Under the pieces are notes generated by a model. That model was not told the DNA's origin. It did not search any database and saw nothing but the letters and a program-made list of their open reading frames with translations. 64,000 nt of DNA from assembly GCF_020329435.1 (NCBI RefSeq), contig NZ_JAGKJK010000008.1:340278-404277 (forward strand), written 5' to 3'. A program made the translations under genes and the position numbers. Shown here one piece after another: positions 17,488 to 26,545 of the stretch. The stretch is from Bradyrhizobium hereditatis (GTDB taxonomy: Bacteria > Pseudomonadota > Alphaproteobacteria > Rhizobiales > Xanthobacteraceae). Numbering within the stretch: the first letter of the stretch is position 1; every line of letters begins with the position of its first letter.

Positions 17488-18339
17488 TTACACGCCGATA
17501 TTATCGATCAGCCGCGTCGTGCCGAGTTTTGCGGCAACGAGCAGCCGCACCGGCCCTTCCTTCATCGACGCGATCGGCGCTAGCGTCCCGGCGTGCCGGG
17601 CCTCGAAATAGTCCAGCGCGAAGCCCGCGGCAGTGATCTGTTCGCGGCCGGCCGCCATCGCGGCCTCAAGTTCCTCACCGGCCTTCAGCCGCTTGGCGGT
17701 GCCCTTCATGGTGCGGTAGAGCGTCGGCGCGACTTGTCGCTCCTCGGCCGAGAGGTAGACATTGCGCGAGGACATCGCGAGGCCGTCGCGCTCGCGGACG
17801 GTGCGCGAGCCGATCACTTTAACGCCGAGGTCGAGATCGGCGGCCATCTGCGTCACCACCCGCAATTGCTGAAAATCCTTCTCGCCAAAGATCGCGACAT
17901 CAGGCCGGACTTGCGTGAACAGCTTGCCGACCACGGTCGCGACGCCGCCGAAGAAGTGTGGCCGGAAGCGATCCTCCAGCCCGACCGTGGCCGGACCTTC
18001 CGGCACGATCCTGGTGGCAAAGCCGTCCGGGTACATTGCCTTGACGTCGGGATTCCAGATCAAGTCGGTCTTCTCCTCCGTGAGCCGGGCGAGGTCGGCC
18101 TTCCACGTACGCGGGTACGAACCGAAATCCTCTGAAGGTGCGAACTGTGTCGGATTAACGAAGATCGAGACGACCACCTTCTGAGCGCGCTGCTTGGCGA
18201 GCCGCACCAGCGACACATGCCCGTCATGAAGCGCTCCCATGGTCGGCACCAGCCCGACGGTGGCTTTTCGCGCGCGCAAGGCTTCAACGGCGCGACGCAA
18301 TGCGGGGACGGTGCGGACGACCATGGGACTTCGCGGCAT
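17488..18339 (-). CDS. panC: Pantothenate synthetase
   Basis: The product has 283 residues when started at ATG 18339, the usual PanC length. It joins pantoate and beta-alanine with ATP in the coenzyme A pathway. The HIGH-like nucleotide motif is 'MGALHDGHVSLV', followed by 'VSIFVNPTQF', the 'GEKDFQQL' motif and the KMSKS-like 'GLAMSSRNVYLS'. The frame is open about 300 bases upstream, but those residues do not belong to the family. An alternative ATG is at 18324. panB and panD are not nearby. Confidence 0.95.
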   Translation of the reverse strand: MPRSPMVVRTVPALRRAVEALRARKATVGLVPTMGALHDGHVSLVRLAKQRAQKVVVSIFVNPTQFAPSEDFGSYPRTWKADLARLTEEKTDLIWNPDVKAMYPDGFATRIVPEGPATVGLEDRFRPHFFGGVATVVGKLFTQVRPDVAIFGEKDFQQLRVVTQMAADLDLGVKVIGSRTVRERDGLAMSSRNVYLSAEERQVAPTLYRTMKGTAKRLKAGEELEAAMAAGREQITAAGFALDYFEARHAGTLAPIASMKEGPVRLLVAAKLGTTRLIDNIGV

Positions 18340-18655
18340 CTGGCTTCGATCTCTTGCGGGTTGTGACGGGGTGAGGGGGCAGAAGACCCCGTTCGGTTCG
18401 GCGGGCGGGCCGACCTTATAAGGCCAGAGCATTGCCGCCAAGGTTGCTTGGAGATGGCAAGCCTGCGGCAACTCAACGCCAAGGTCAGGCGCGCGCGTTG
18501 CTGGTTGCTGAGCACTGATCTTTGCAACGGAACGAAATCCGCACCATCGGGATTCATGATTAAAGACACACTGCGAGTGATTTGAATGCGTCGTCGCGCA
18601 TTTCACTTGACGCGCAGTCGTGCGTGATTTGAAGATATTGTGCGGGGGTTGAATC
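18340..18655. promoter_or_regulatory. Divergent panC/mipZ intergenic region with two GANTC sites
   Basis: This 316-base gap holds the promoters of panC (minus) and mipZ (plus). Two GANTC sequences, the CcrM methyltransferase target in alphaproteobacteria, lie on the mipZ side: GATTC at 18551-18555 and GAATC at 18651-18655, the latter touching the mipZ ATG. A short palindrome CCTTATAAGG is near the panC side (about 18414-18423). I could not fix a -35/-10 pair. Confidence 0.5.
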
Positions 18656-19591
18656 ATGTTGGTTCAGGCGAGTCAGGGGCAGTTGGGATCGGCGCACGTC
18701 GTCGTCCTCGGCAACGAGAAGGGCGGTTCCGGAAAATCCACCACCGCCCTGCATATTGCCGTTGCCCTGCTGAAGGCCGGACAGCGCGTCGCCACCATCG
18801 ATCTCGACTGTCGCCAGCAGAGTTTCACCCGCTACATCGCCAACCGCAGCGCGTGGGCGCGCCGCACCGGTCTCGACCTCGAAATCCCGGTGCACTATTG
18901 CATCAAGCTCGGCGAGACGATGCAGATCGCCGACAATGAAAATTCCGAGTTTCAGCAATTCGCCGAGGCGGTCGGCGCGGTCGAGCGTGCCTTCGATTTC
19001 ATCGTCATTGATACGCCGGGGTCGGACTCCTATCTGATGCGGCTCGCACATTCGATGGCCGACACCCTGGTGACCCCGATCAACGACAGCTTCCTCGACT
19101 TCGACGTGCTCGGCACCGTCGATCCGGCGACCTATACGGTGACCGGTGAGAGTCATTATGCCGAGATGGTCCGCGACGTCAGGCGCAAGCGCCGCCAGCT
19201 CGACGGCGCCACCACCGACTGGATCGTGGTCCGCAACCGGCTGTCGATGATCGGCTCGCGCAACAAGCAGCTGGTTGCCGAGAGCCTGAAGGACCTCTCG
19301 TTGCGGCTCGGCTTCCGTTCGATCGACGGATTTGCCGAGCGGGTAGTCTACCGCGAATTCTTCCCGCGCGGACTGACGGCGCTGGACGACATCGATGAGG
19401 CCACCCTCGGCACGCGGCCGAGCATGGGCCATGTGACGGCGCGCGAGGAGGTGACCAGTCTCCTGCGTCAGCTCAAGCTGCCGCTCGACGAGCGTGGCCG
19501 CCGCCGGGCCGCCAATCGCGCCGAATGGTTCACCCAGGTCGACAAGCCGCTCGAAGTCCACGACATCTTTGGCGACATCATCAGCGCCTGA
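18656..19591 (+). CDS. mipZ: Division-plane positioning ATPase MipZ
   Basis: The product has 311 residues in the ParA/MinD P-loop fold. The deviant Walker A 'GNEKGGSGKST' (residues 19-29) carries the signature Lys, switch I is 'TIDLDCRQQSFTRY', and Walker B is 'FDFIVIDTPG'. The long insert 'MVRDVRRKRRQLDGATTDWIVVRNRLS' and the C-terminal 'EVHDIFGDI' segment distinguish MipZ from ordinary ParA. In Caulobacter MipZ forms bipolar gradients from ParB and blocks FtsZ assembly away from midcell. The start follows GGGGG by about 8 bases and sits directly behind a GANTC site. Confidence 0.93.
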   Translation: MLVQASQGQLGSAHVVVLGNEKGGSGKSTTALHIAVALLKAGQRVATIDLDCRQQSFTRYIANRSAWARRTGLDLEIPVHYCIKLGETMQIADNENSEFQQFAEAVGAVERAFDFIVIDTPGSDSYLMRLAHSMADTLVTPINDSFLDFDVLGTVDPATYTVTGESHYAEMVRDVRRKRRQLDGATTDWIVVRNRLSMIGSRNKQLVAESLKDLSLRLGFRSIDGFAERVVYREFFPRGLTALDDIDEATLGTRPSMGHVTAREEVTSLLRQLKLPLDERGRRRAANRAEWFTQVDKPLEVHDIFGDIISA

Positions 19592-19605
19592 ACCGCTATC
19601 ACCGG

Positions 19606-20687
19606 CTATCGCGGCTGGATCACCGTCATCTCGAACGGACCGCTATGGTTGGCTGCATGCGCAACCGCCTCGTTGGCGCGGTCGAGACCGAACGCGGTGA
19701 CCTCGAACTGGTCGAGGTCGACCAGGCCGGCGCGGATCATGCCGGTCATCAGGGTGGCTGCGTGCGGCGGGTACATCCATTGCCCGCGCAAGGTGATGCA
19801 GTTTCGCATCATCCACGAATAGGACAGGTCGAGACCGGCGCCATCAGCCATGCCGACGCCGCCCATCAGCACCACGCGCCCGTAGGGCCGCACCGCCATG
19901 ATCGCGGTCCTTACCTGCACGGCATTCGCCGCGGGCGGCAGGATATCGAGCACGCAGTCGATCGGGCCAGGAGCGGCCTGCAGGATGCGTGCGCGATCAT
20001 TGGCCTCGTCGCCCCGCATCGGCACGGTGCGGACGCGAGCGCCGAACCGCCGCGTCAGCTCCGCCAGCGCCTGCTCGTTACGCCCGGTGGCGACCACACA
20101 CCGCGCTCCCATTGCCAAGGCGACGGCGACTGCGGCGCTGCCGAAACTGCCGGTAGCGCCGTTGACCAGCGCGATCTCGCCGGCTTGCAGTTGTGCCGCG
20201 AGGAACCCGCCATGGGGGACGAGCAGGGTGCCGAGCGCGCACCATTGTGCGGCGTCCTTCTCCTCGATATCGCCGATCGGAACAGCGTTCTCGGTCGGCA
20301 CGCGCATCTGCTCGGCCCAGGCGCCGTATGGAAGTATCGTTGCAGGCGCAGGCCGCCCTCGCTACCGGCGGTGAGACCCTGCAGCGTGATGTCAGGCGAC
20401 AGCGCATTGTCGCGCGAACGCACCGTCGGATCGCAATAGACCCAATCGCCGGGACGAAGACGGGTGGCATCGGGACCGGCGGCGCGGATCCGGCCGATCG
20501 CGCCGGGGCCGGGCACCATGGGCAGGTCCATCAGGTATTTTCGCTCCCCGCTGAGGACCTCGTTGGCATAGGCCAGCACGCGGCTCGCCATCACCTCGAC
20601 AATGACCTCGCCGGTGCCAAGTTGCGGATCGCGAAGGGTTTCGATCGCAAGCGGCGATCCGAACGCATTCAGAACGGCAGCCTTCAT
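19606..20687 (-). pseudogene. Zinc-type/quinone oxidoreductase-like dehydrogenase, frameshifted
   Basis: Two minus-strand frames together make one medium-chain dehydrogenase of about 360 residues. The first (from ATG 20687) holds the GroES-like domain 'MKAAVLNAFGSPLAIETLRDP' through 'GSEGGLRLQRYFHT'. The second resumes in another frame with 'GAWAEQMRVPTENAVPIGD', then the Rossmann motif 'VNGATGSFGSAAVAVALAMGA'. The switch falls at about 20327-20328 and fits loss of one base. Both halves are otherwise free of stops. The gene is divergent from a MmyB-type regulator starting 105 bases away, which may control it. It is either freshly inactivated or an assembly indel. Confidence 0.82.
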
Positions 20688-20792
20688 GGGGCCTCCTCAT
20701 TTCAATGGAGGCGCATTCTCGCCAGGTTCAGGGTCGCAGCAAGACCTGGTATTATCCTAGGACTGCCAGACCCTTTCTCAGGCGCGGCGCTC

Positions 20793-21578
20793 ATGGCGAT
20801 ATCGGACGTGACTACGAGGCAAAGCGAGCTCGGCGACTTCCTGCGGTCGCGCCGGCAGAAGCTGACGCCGAAGGCGGTGGGCCTGCCGCTCGGCCGTCGC
20901 CGGCGAACGCCGGGACTGCGGCGGGAGGAGGTGGCCGAGCTCGCCGGCATCGGCGTCGACTGGTACATCCGCCTTGAGCAGGGACGCTCCGTCAGTCCTT
21001 CGGCTGCGACTATTGATGCGCTGGCGCGTGCGCTACGGCTGACCAAGGCCGAACACCGGCATCTGAAGGAATTGGCCCAAAGTGTCGACGGGCGCGCCTT
21101 CGTGCGCGAGAGCGTCCCCCCGGCGATCCAGCGCACCATTGAACAGCTCAACCTGCCGGCCTATATCACCGGCCGACGCTGGGACATTCTGGCCTGGAAT
21201 GCGGCTGCCGATGAGATCTTCGCCTTCAGCCAGCTCGCGGATGCCGATCGCAACAGCCTGCTCCTGGTGCTGACCAATCCCGCTACGCGACGGCTGTTCG
21301 GCGCTTCATGGGCGGATGAGGCGCAGCGTATGGTCGCGCAGTTCCGGGCGACGCACGACCTCTGGGCCGGCGATCCCGCTTTTCGCGACCTGCTGGCGCG
21401 TCTGCGCGAAGGCTGTCCTGAATTTGCAGACTGGTGGGAGGCTCATGACGTCGGGGGCGCCGCGGCAGGACGAAAATCCTTGACCCATCCCAAAAAGGGC
21501 CGGCTCAAGTTCGAGTATGTGAGTTTCCAGGCCAATGACGATCCCGCACTGAAGCTCGTCATCTACATGACAATTTAG
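20793..21578 (+). CDS. XRE regulator with MmyB-type ligand domain
   Basis: The product has 261 residues. The N-terminal helix-turn-helix (about 12-75) has the typical family text 'RRRRTPGLRREEVAELAGIGVDWYIRLEQGR'. The C-terminal MmyB-like domain (about 100-260) contains 'WDILAWNAAADEIF'. In this family the C-domain resembles a PAS fold that binds fatty-acid-like ligands. The gene is divergent from the frameshifted dehydrogenase gene, the standard layout for a local repressor of that gene. The frame is open upstream to 20193 but only as the antisense of the dehydrogenase. Confidence 0.88.
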   Translation: MAISDVTTRQSELGDFLRSRRQKLTPKAVGLPLGRRRRTPGLRREEVAELAGIGVDWYIRLEQGRSVSPSAATIDALARALRLTKAEHRHLKELAQSVDGRAFVRESVPPAIQRTIEQLNLPAYITGRRWDILAWNAAADEIFAFSQLADADRNSLLLVLTNPATRRLFGASWADEAQRMVAQFRATHDLWAGDPAFRDLLARLREGCPEFADWWEAHDVGGAAAGRKSLTHPKKGRLKFEYVSFQANDDPALKLVIYMTI

Positions 21579-21793
21579 CGCAGAGCTTGCCGGTATTATC
21601 GCACCTGCTGGCGTTGGTTCCCGGGAACAAGTCCTGTAGGACGCCGTTTTCCTTAGACTTTATCTAGTCCTCGAACCAATGCTTGAATGGAGGCGTCGTA
21701 AGGAAAAACAGGTCGAATTGTGGGATTGAGCGGTGCCCAAGAGATAGGTGCATCGCACAATGATCAGGCGGTCAATACACAACATTTGGCCTT

Positions 21794-21815
21794 TATGTCA
21801 CGCCATCGTGACATA
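21794..21815. promoter_or_regulatory. 9-bp perfect dyad, candidate operator
   Basis: TATGTCACG and CGTGACATA are exact reverse complements separated by CCAT, inside the 303-base gap 21579-21881 upstream of the hydrolase gene (its ATG is 66 bases further). The size and symmetry fit a dimeric regulator site. The half site TGTCACG does not match the FixK/FNR box TTGAT-N4-ATCAA. The rest of the gap shows nothing I can name. Confidence 0.5.
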
Positions 21816-21881
21816 TATCATCAACAAGGGACCGGAAGAGTCTCAAACAGGGATAGCCCCTAGCGGGGCGCGAGGACGATA

Positions 21882-22781
21882 ATGAAACGTGGAATTCTGG
21901 TTCTGCTTTCACTCTCAGTGCTGGTCGCCGTCGCGTATTTCACCGCGAGCAAATGGGCGATCCGGCACGAGACGATTGCATTCCACGATCCCGTCCGCGA
22001 CAACCGTCTTGTCGCCGTGCAGATCGCTGTCCGCCGCGACAAGGAGATGCAGGCCAACGCGGGGATGATCAAGCTGCCGGTCGCGATCCTCAACCACGGC
22101 AACACCGTCAAGAACACCGAGTACTCGTTCCTGTCGAACGTCTTCGCATGGCGCGGCTATCTCGCGATCAGTCCGCAGCACGACCTGCCGACCGACCCGC
22201 CGATGGTGACCAAGATCGGCGAGCCCTATGTCGGCCGACTGCCGCAGATTCAGCGCGGCGTGGCCAATATCCATTTCGCCATCCATGAGATGAAGAAGCT
22301 TCAGCCCAACGCCGACTACGAGAAGGTGACGATGGTTGGCCACTCGATGGGCGGCGATATCTCGATGTACTTCGCCAAGCAGTATCCCGACGAGATCAAG
22401 AAAGTCGTGACACTGGACAATCTGCGGGTGCCGTTCCTGACCGAGGGCAAGTTCAAGATCCTGTCGTTCCGCTCCCAGGATACGCATTTCAAAGCGGACC
22501 CCGGCGTTGTGCCTGACGACGAGCAGTGCGAGCAGGCTGGGATCACGGTCGTGAAGACCGGCTTCCAGCACAATGACATGCGCGACACCGGACCGGAGGC
22601 CGCCAAGTCCTCGATCCAGTCGATGCTCGACAAGTTCCTCGACGAGTCTGACAGGAGCGGCGCGTTGAAGCCCGTGCCGACCAAGGTGCCGGACGTGCTG
22701 AGCAGCAGCCCTGGGCCCGTGCCGCTCTCAACCCCTCTGGCCAGCAATCCCCAGCCGAAGAACAAGCCGGTCACGAACTAG
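21882..22781 (+). CDS. Membrane-anchored alpha/beta hydrolase
   Basis: The product has 299 residues. An N-terminal hydrophobic segment (about 3-20) lacks a clear cleavage site, so it may be an anchor. The alpha/beta hydrolase core has the strand 'LPVAILNHGN' and the nucleophile elbow GHSMGG at 153-158 (Ser155). The catalytic acid is probably in 'ILSFRSQDTHF' and the His in 'GFQHNDM'. The last 50 residues are Pro/Ser-rich. Possible substrates are lipids or other esters. No neighbour narrows this; the VWA gene follows after 105 bases. Confidence 0.8.
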   Translation: MKRGILVLLSLSVLVAVAYFTASKWAIRHETIAFHDPVRDNRLVAVQIAVRRDKEMQANAGMIKLPVAILNHGNTVKNTEYSFLSNVFAWRGYLAISPQHDLPTDPPMVTKIGEPYVGRLPQIQRGVANIHFAIHEMKKLQPNADYEKVTMVGHSMGGDISMYFAKQYPDEIKKVVTLDNLRVPFLTEGKFKILSFRSQDTHFKADPGVVPDDEQCEQAGITVVKTGFQHNDMRDTGPEAAKSSIQSMLDKFLDESDRSGALKPVPTKVPDVLSSSPGPVPLSTPLASNPQPKNKPVTN

Positions 22782-22886
22782 ACGACCGACCGCCATGGTG
22801 CATATCCGGCTGCGTCACGAGCCGGCGCATTGACCGGCTGAGAGTGCCGTCCCACATAGAGCTTGCTGTTATCTGCGAGCGCGCTC

Positions 22887-23651
22887 ATGGCCGGCGAACC
22901 CATCAAGCCGAAATCGGCAGGCGACGTTGCTTCGGCAAAGGCCGACGCACGTAAAGATGGCTCGTTGCCCGAGACCAAGTCGTCGACGTCAGAAGACATC
23001 GCTGCCTTCGTGGCGAAAGCGCGCGCGATGTCGCCGCATGGTGCAGGCGCGCGGGGAAGGCTGGTGTTTGCGCTCGACGCCACCATGAGCCGGCAGCCGA
23101 CCTGGGACATGGCCTGCGCGTTGCAGGCCGACATGTTTCGCGAGGCGGCGTCGCTCGGCAGCCTCGACATCAGGCTGGTCTACTACCGCGGCTTCAACGA
23201 ATGTCGCGCCACCGGCTGGATCTCCGATTCAGCGCAACTGGCGAAGCTGATGAGCAAGATCGGCTGCCAGGGCGGCAACACCCAGATCGGCAAGGTGCTG
23301 TCGGAGGCGCGCCGTGAAGCCGTGGCATCCGGCGTACGCGCCGTGGTGTTCGTCGGTGACGCCATGGAGGAGTCGGTCGACCATCTCTGCGTCAAGGCCG
23401 GCGAGCTTGGCTTGCTCAAGGTCCCGGTTTTCATGTTTCAGGAAGGCCATGACCCCGTGGCCGAACAGGCGTTCCGCGAGATCGCGCGGCTCACCGGCGG
23501 CGCCTGGTGCAGGTTCGATCCCGGCGCCGCGGCGCAGTTGCGCGAGCTCCTGCGCGCCGCCGCAGCCTATGCCGCCGGCGGGCGCGAAGCTCTGCTGCGG
23601 CTATCGAAGACCACTAGCGGTGCGGCCGCGCTGATCGGCCAGATGAAGTGA
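22887..23651 (+). CDS. VWA-domain protein
   Basis: ATG 22887 gives 254 residues; a TTG at 22863 would add eight. After an N-terminal charged region of about 60 residues comes a von Willebrand A fold: 'LVFALDATMSR' carries a DxTxS form of the metal site, followed by 'YYRGFNECRATGW', 'GGNTQIGKVL' and 'AVVFVGDAMEE'. There is no signal peptide, so it is probably cytoplasmic. The next gene, 70 bases on, encodes a membrane J-domain protein. I recall this pair recurring in alphaproteobacteria, and it suggests a chaperone-linked complex. The function is unknown. Confidence 0.8.
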   Translation: MAGEPIKPKSAGDVASAKADARKDGSLPETKSSTSEDIAAFVAKARAMSPHGAGARGRLVFALDATMSRQPTWDMACALQADMFREAASLGSLDIRLVYYRGFNECRATGWISDSAQLAKLMSKIGCQGGNTQIGKVLSEARREAVASGVRAVVFVGDAMEESVDHLCVKAGELGLLKVPVFMFQEGHDPVAEQAFREIARLTGGAWCRFDPGAAAQLRELLRAAAAYAAGGREALLRLSKTTSGAAALIGQMK

Positions 23652-23721
23652 ATACGACTTTGGTTGCCACCGCGCCGGGCGCCATGCTTTTCGGCGCCGG
23701 TGCCGCTATATTATTAGAGCC

Positions 23722-24435
23722 ATGCCAACCCTGATCGCCGGCGTCGTCGCCGTTGTCGTTCTATACTTGCTGCTGCAGATGCTTCGTGCGGCCAATCCGG
23801 TCGTGCTCGCACGCGCGATCAGGATCGTCGGCGGCGTGCTGGCGCTGGCGGTCGCGGCCTTTACTGGCCTGCGCGGCGAGCTGGCGATCGCCATTCCGCT
23901 CGGGATTTTCGGCGCCGGTCTGCTCGGCTGGTCGCCGTTCGGGCAGTCTATCGGCGGGATTTTTGGCGGCGGCCAGCGCTCGTCGGGGCAGGCCTCGCGC
24001 GTCCGCTCGCAGTTTCTCGAGATGACGCTCGATCACGACAGCGGCGAATTGTCGGGACGGATCGTCGATGGACCGAACGCAGGCCGCTCGCTCGACGAAT
24101 TCGATCTGCCGCAATTGATTGCGATGACGGCAGCCTTCGACGCCGAAAGCGTCGCGTTACTTGAAAGTTATCTTGACCGCCGGTTTCCCGCTTGGCGTCA
24201 GAACGCGCAGGGCGATACGGCAGGGGGGCAGCGTCGCACGGCGGCGAGCGGAAAAATGACGAACGAGGAGGCCTATCAGATCCTTGGCCTGCAGCCGGGG
24301 GCGGGGCGCGACGACATCACCCGGGCGCACCGCACCCTGATGAAGAAACTGCATCCCGACCAGGGGGGCTCGACGTATCTCGCTGCCCGCGTAAACGAGG
24401 CCAAGGATACCCTTCTTCGCACGCATTCTAGCTAA
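23722..24435 (+). CDS. Membrane-anchored J-domain (DnaJ-like) protein
   Basis: The product has 237 residues. Hydrophobic segments lie at about 3-20, 32-48 and 52-72, then a soluble stretch 'MTLDHDSGELSGRIVDG'. The C-terminal J domain (about 178-237) has the invariant HPD in 'MKKLHPDQGG'. J domains stimulate Hsp70 (DnaK) ATPase activity. Placing one at the C-terminus of a membrane protein resembles DjlA or Tim14-like arrangements, which recruit DnaK to the inner membrane. It follows the VWA gene and is probably co-transcribed with it. Confidence 0.88.
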   Translation: MPTLIAGVVAVVVLYLLLQMLRAANPVVLARAIRIVGGVLALAVAAFTGLRGELAIAIPLGIFGAGLLGWSPFGQSIGGIFGGGQRSSGQASRVRSQFLEMTLDHDSGELSGRIVDGPNAGRSLDEFDLPQLIAMTAAFDAESVALLESYLDRRFPAWRQNAQGDTAGGQRRTAASGKMTNEEAYQILGLQPGAGRDDITRAHRTLMKKLHPDQGGSTYLAARVNEAKDTLLRTHSS

Positions 24436-24636
24436 CTCCGGCTCACGCCACCGACGCTACAAACCGCGAGTTGCTGCCAAGCTGTTCTCTGACTGACGCC
24501 CCATCGCCCGCCGTTGTCCCGGCGTGGTCGATCCTTCGTGCAGCAACCTAGCTGCAAATTCTTGACGAGAAGTTTGCGTTTTCCGCTCTAGGCCCGATCA
24601 CGCGAGAGGCGCTGCAACTGTGCTCGGGAAACAACA

Positions 24637-24661
24637 AAGCCGGCGCTTGCGGCGCCGGCTT
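24637..24661 (-). terminator. Intrinsic terminator of the D,D-carboxypeptidase gene
   Basis: On the minus strand, arms AAGCCGGCGC and GCGCCGGCTT (10 bp, 5-base loop) are followed by TGTTGTTT, 25 bases past the stop at 24686. The stem is very GC-rich and fits Rho-independent termination. Confidence 0.78.
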
Positions 24662-24685
24662 CGTGAAGTTGAACGAAACGTCGGG

Positions 24686-26545
24686 TCAGTTGCGAATGGT
24701 GATGCAGGAGATGTCCGCGCGCTTGAGCGCGCGGCACACTGCTTCAGCCTGGTCGCGCTCAAGGCCGGCGAAGCGGGCGCGGTAGAGCGTGCGGTTGTCC
24801 TTGGATACGACCGGTTCGGTGAAGGGATCGGCCTTGCCGAGCAGGTTGCTCGCCTTGGTGCGCGCGAGATCGATCCGCTGCTTGGCTTCGCTTTCGCTTT
24901 CAAGCGCGCCGACCTGAACGATCCAGCCGGTACGAACCACCGCCGGCGCGGCCGGCTTGACGGCGTCGTTCTGCTGCGCGGCCTGCGGCTGCGCCCGCGG
25001 AGACGGATCGGCATAGGCCAGCGCCTGCGCGTGCGGCGCTTGCGAGGGAGCCGGTGCCAGGCTGGAAGCGGGCAATACGCCGAGCACGCCGTTTCCGGTA
25101 CCGTGATTGGCCGGCTGCGGGATCTTGGCGGCTTCAGGCCTGATCTCGGCCGCCTTGTTCTCTGCGGCCTTGTTCTCAGCTGCCTTGGCGACAACGGCGC
25201 TGGAAGTCTCGGCGACCTCAGGGCGGGCAGAGATGGCGTTGGTGATCGGCGGGGCCGCAGGCTGCGAGGGGCCGGCGGCCGCCAGCTTCATCGGGCCCGC
25301 CTTGACCTGCACCGTCTTGACCTTGACCGGCTTCATCGGCTCGGCCGAACCCGGGATCGCCGAGATCGGCTGGGTCTGGATGACGCCGTTGGTGAGCGGT
25401 GCGGGTTCGGGTTTGGCCTGCGGCTCGACCTTGGCGGGCGGCGGGGGCAGGGCCGCGGCGGCGGCTGCCATCAATGAGGGTTTTGCCGGCGCGATCGAGC
25501 GGGTCGCGGGCATGGCTGCGAGGCCCGGCTCGGCAGCGGCGAGGGCGCCGCCGGATGGGGCGACGTCTACCGGGCGCGAGGCCATTGTCTCGGCTTCCGC
25601 CACGTCGACTGTGCCATCAGCGGCAGGATTGCGCTCGGTTATCGCGGCGACGGTACGTTTGGTTGCGGCTTTCTCCACGTTCTCGGCGAGCAGGTTCCGC
25701 ATGATTGCGTCGCGCGAACCACCGCTGCGGCCGCCCAGCACCACACCGACGAGGTGGCGGTTGCCGCGGCGCATCGAGCTCACGAGGTTGAAGCCGGAGG
25801 CGCGGGTGTAACCGGTCTTGATGCCGTCGACGCCTTCGACATTGCCGAGCAGGCGATTGTGATTGCGGATCGACTGTCCCCGATAATTGAACACCGAGGT
25901 CGCAAAGTAACGGTAGTAGCGCGGGAAGCGATCCTGGATCGCGCGGCCGAGGGTGGCCTGATCGCGCGCCGTCGTCAGTTGCTCGTCGTTGGGCAGACCG
26001 GAGGCGTTGCGATAAGTGGTCTTGCTCATGCCGAGCGCGCGCGCCTTGCGCGTCATCAACCTGGCGAACTCGGCTTCGTCGCCGGCAATAGCCTCGGCGA
26101 CCACGACGGCGGCGTCGTTGGCGGAACGCGTCACCAGGCCCTTGATGGCGTCCTCGACCTTGAGGGTCTGGCCGGGGCGCAGGCCGAGCTTGGTTGGCGC
26201 TTGTTCGGAAGCATGTTCGGAGACTTCCATCTCGGTATCGAGCTTCATCTTGCCGGATTCCAGGCGCTCGAACAGCAGATAGAGCGTCATGATCTTGGTC
26301 AGCGACGCCGGGCGCCGGATACCGTCGGGATTGTTGGAGGCGAGCACAGCGCCGGAATTGGCGTCGACGATGATCGAGGAAAATTGGGGGCTATAGCTTT
26401 CGCGTACGACGTGATGGTGGCGGCGGTGCTTGTGGCGGCGCGCTTCGGCGCTCTCGGTCGAGATCAATATCGCGGTGGTGAAGGTAATGAGTCCGAGGGC
26501 GCACACTCGCAACGCGCGCGAGGAAGCCAAGGTTGTACGAAGCAT
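24686..26545 (-). CDS. D-alanyl-D-alanine carboxypeptidase with C-terminal SPOR domain
   Basis: The product has 619 residues. A signal peptide ends near residue 35 and is followed by a His/Arg-rich patch 'RRHKHRRHHH'. The penicillin-binding S11 peptidase domain (about 52-300) has Ser81-x-x-Lys84 (SLTK), Ser141-Ala-Asn143 and Lys243-Thr-Gly245. It trims the terminal D-Ala of peptidoglycan stem peptides in the periplasm. A long Ala/Pro/Lys linker (about 300-530) leads to a SPOR domain (about 540-619, 'GWIVQVGALESESEA'), which binds denuded glycan at the division septum. The SPOR fusion implies septal targeting. An intrinsic terminator follows the gene. Confidence 0.93.
   Translation of the reverse strand: MLRTTLASSRALRVCALGLITFTTAILISTESAEARRHKHRRHHHVVRESYSPQFSSIIVDANSGAVLASNNPDGIRRPASLTKIMTLYLLFERLESGKMKLDTEMEVSEHASEQAPTKLGLRPGQTLKVEDAIKGLVTRSANDAAVVVAEAIAGDEAEFARLMTRKARALGMSKTTYRNASGLPNDEQLTTARDQATLGRAIQDRFPRYYRYFATSVFNYRGQSIRNHNRLLGNVEGVDGIKTGYTRASGFNLVSSMRRGNRHLVGVVLGGRSGGSRDAIMRNLLAENVEKAATKRTVAAITERNPAADGTVDVAEAETMASRPVDVAPSGGALAAAEPGLAAMPATRSIAPAKPSLMAAAAAALPPPPAKVEPQAKPEPAPLTNGVIQTQPISAIPGSAEPMKPVKVKTVQVKAGPMKLAAAGPSQPAAPPITNAISARPEVAETSSAVVAKAAENKAAENKAAEIRPEAAKIPQPANHGTGNGVLGVLPASSLAPAPSQAPHAQALAYADPSPRAQPQAAQQNDAVKPAAPAVVRTGWIVQVGALESESEAKQRIDLARTKASNLLGKADPFTEPVVSKDNRTLYRARFAGLERDQAEAVCRALKRADISCITIRN

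Noticed and set aside
24620..25477. Plus-strand frame of 285 codons
   Set aside because: It is antisense to the linker and SPOR part of the carboxypeptidase and rich in Arg and Gly; no family is visible.
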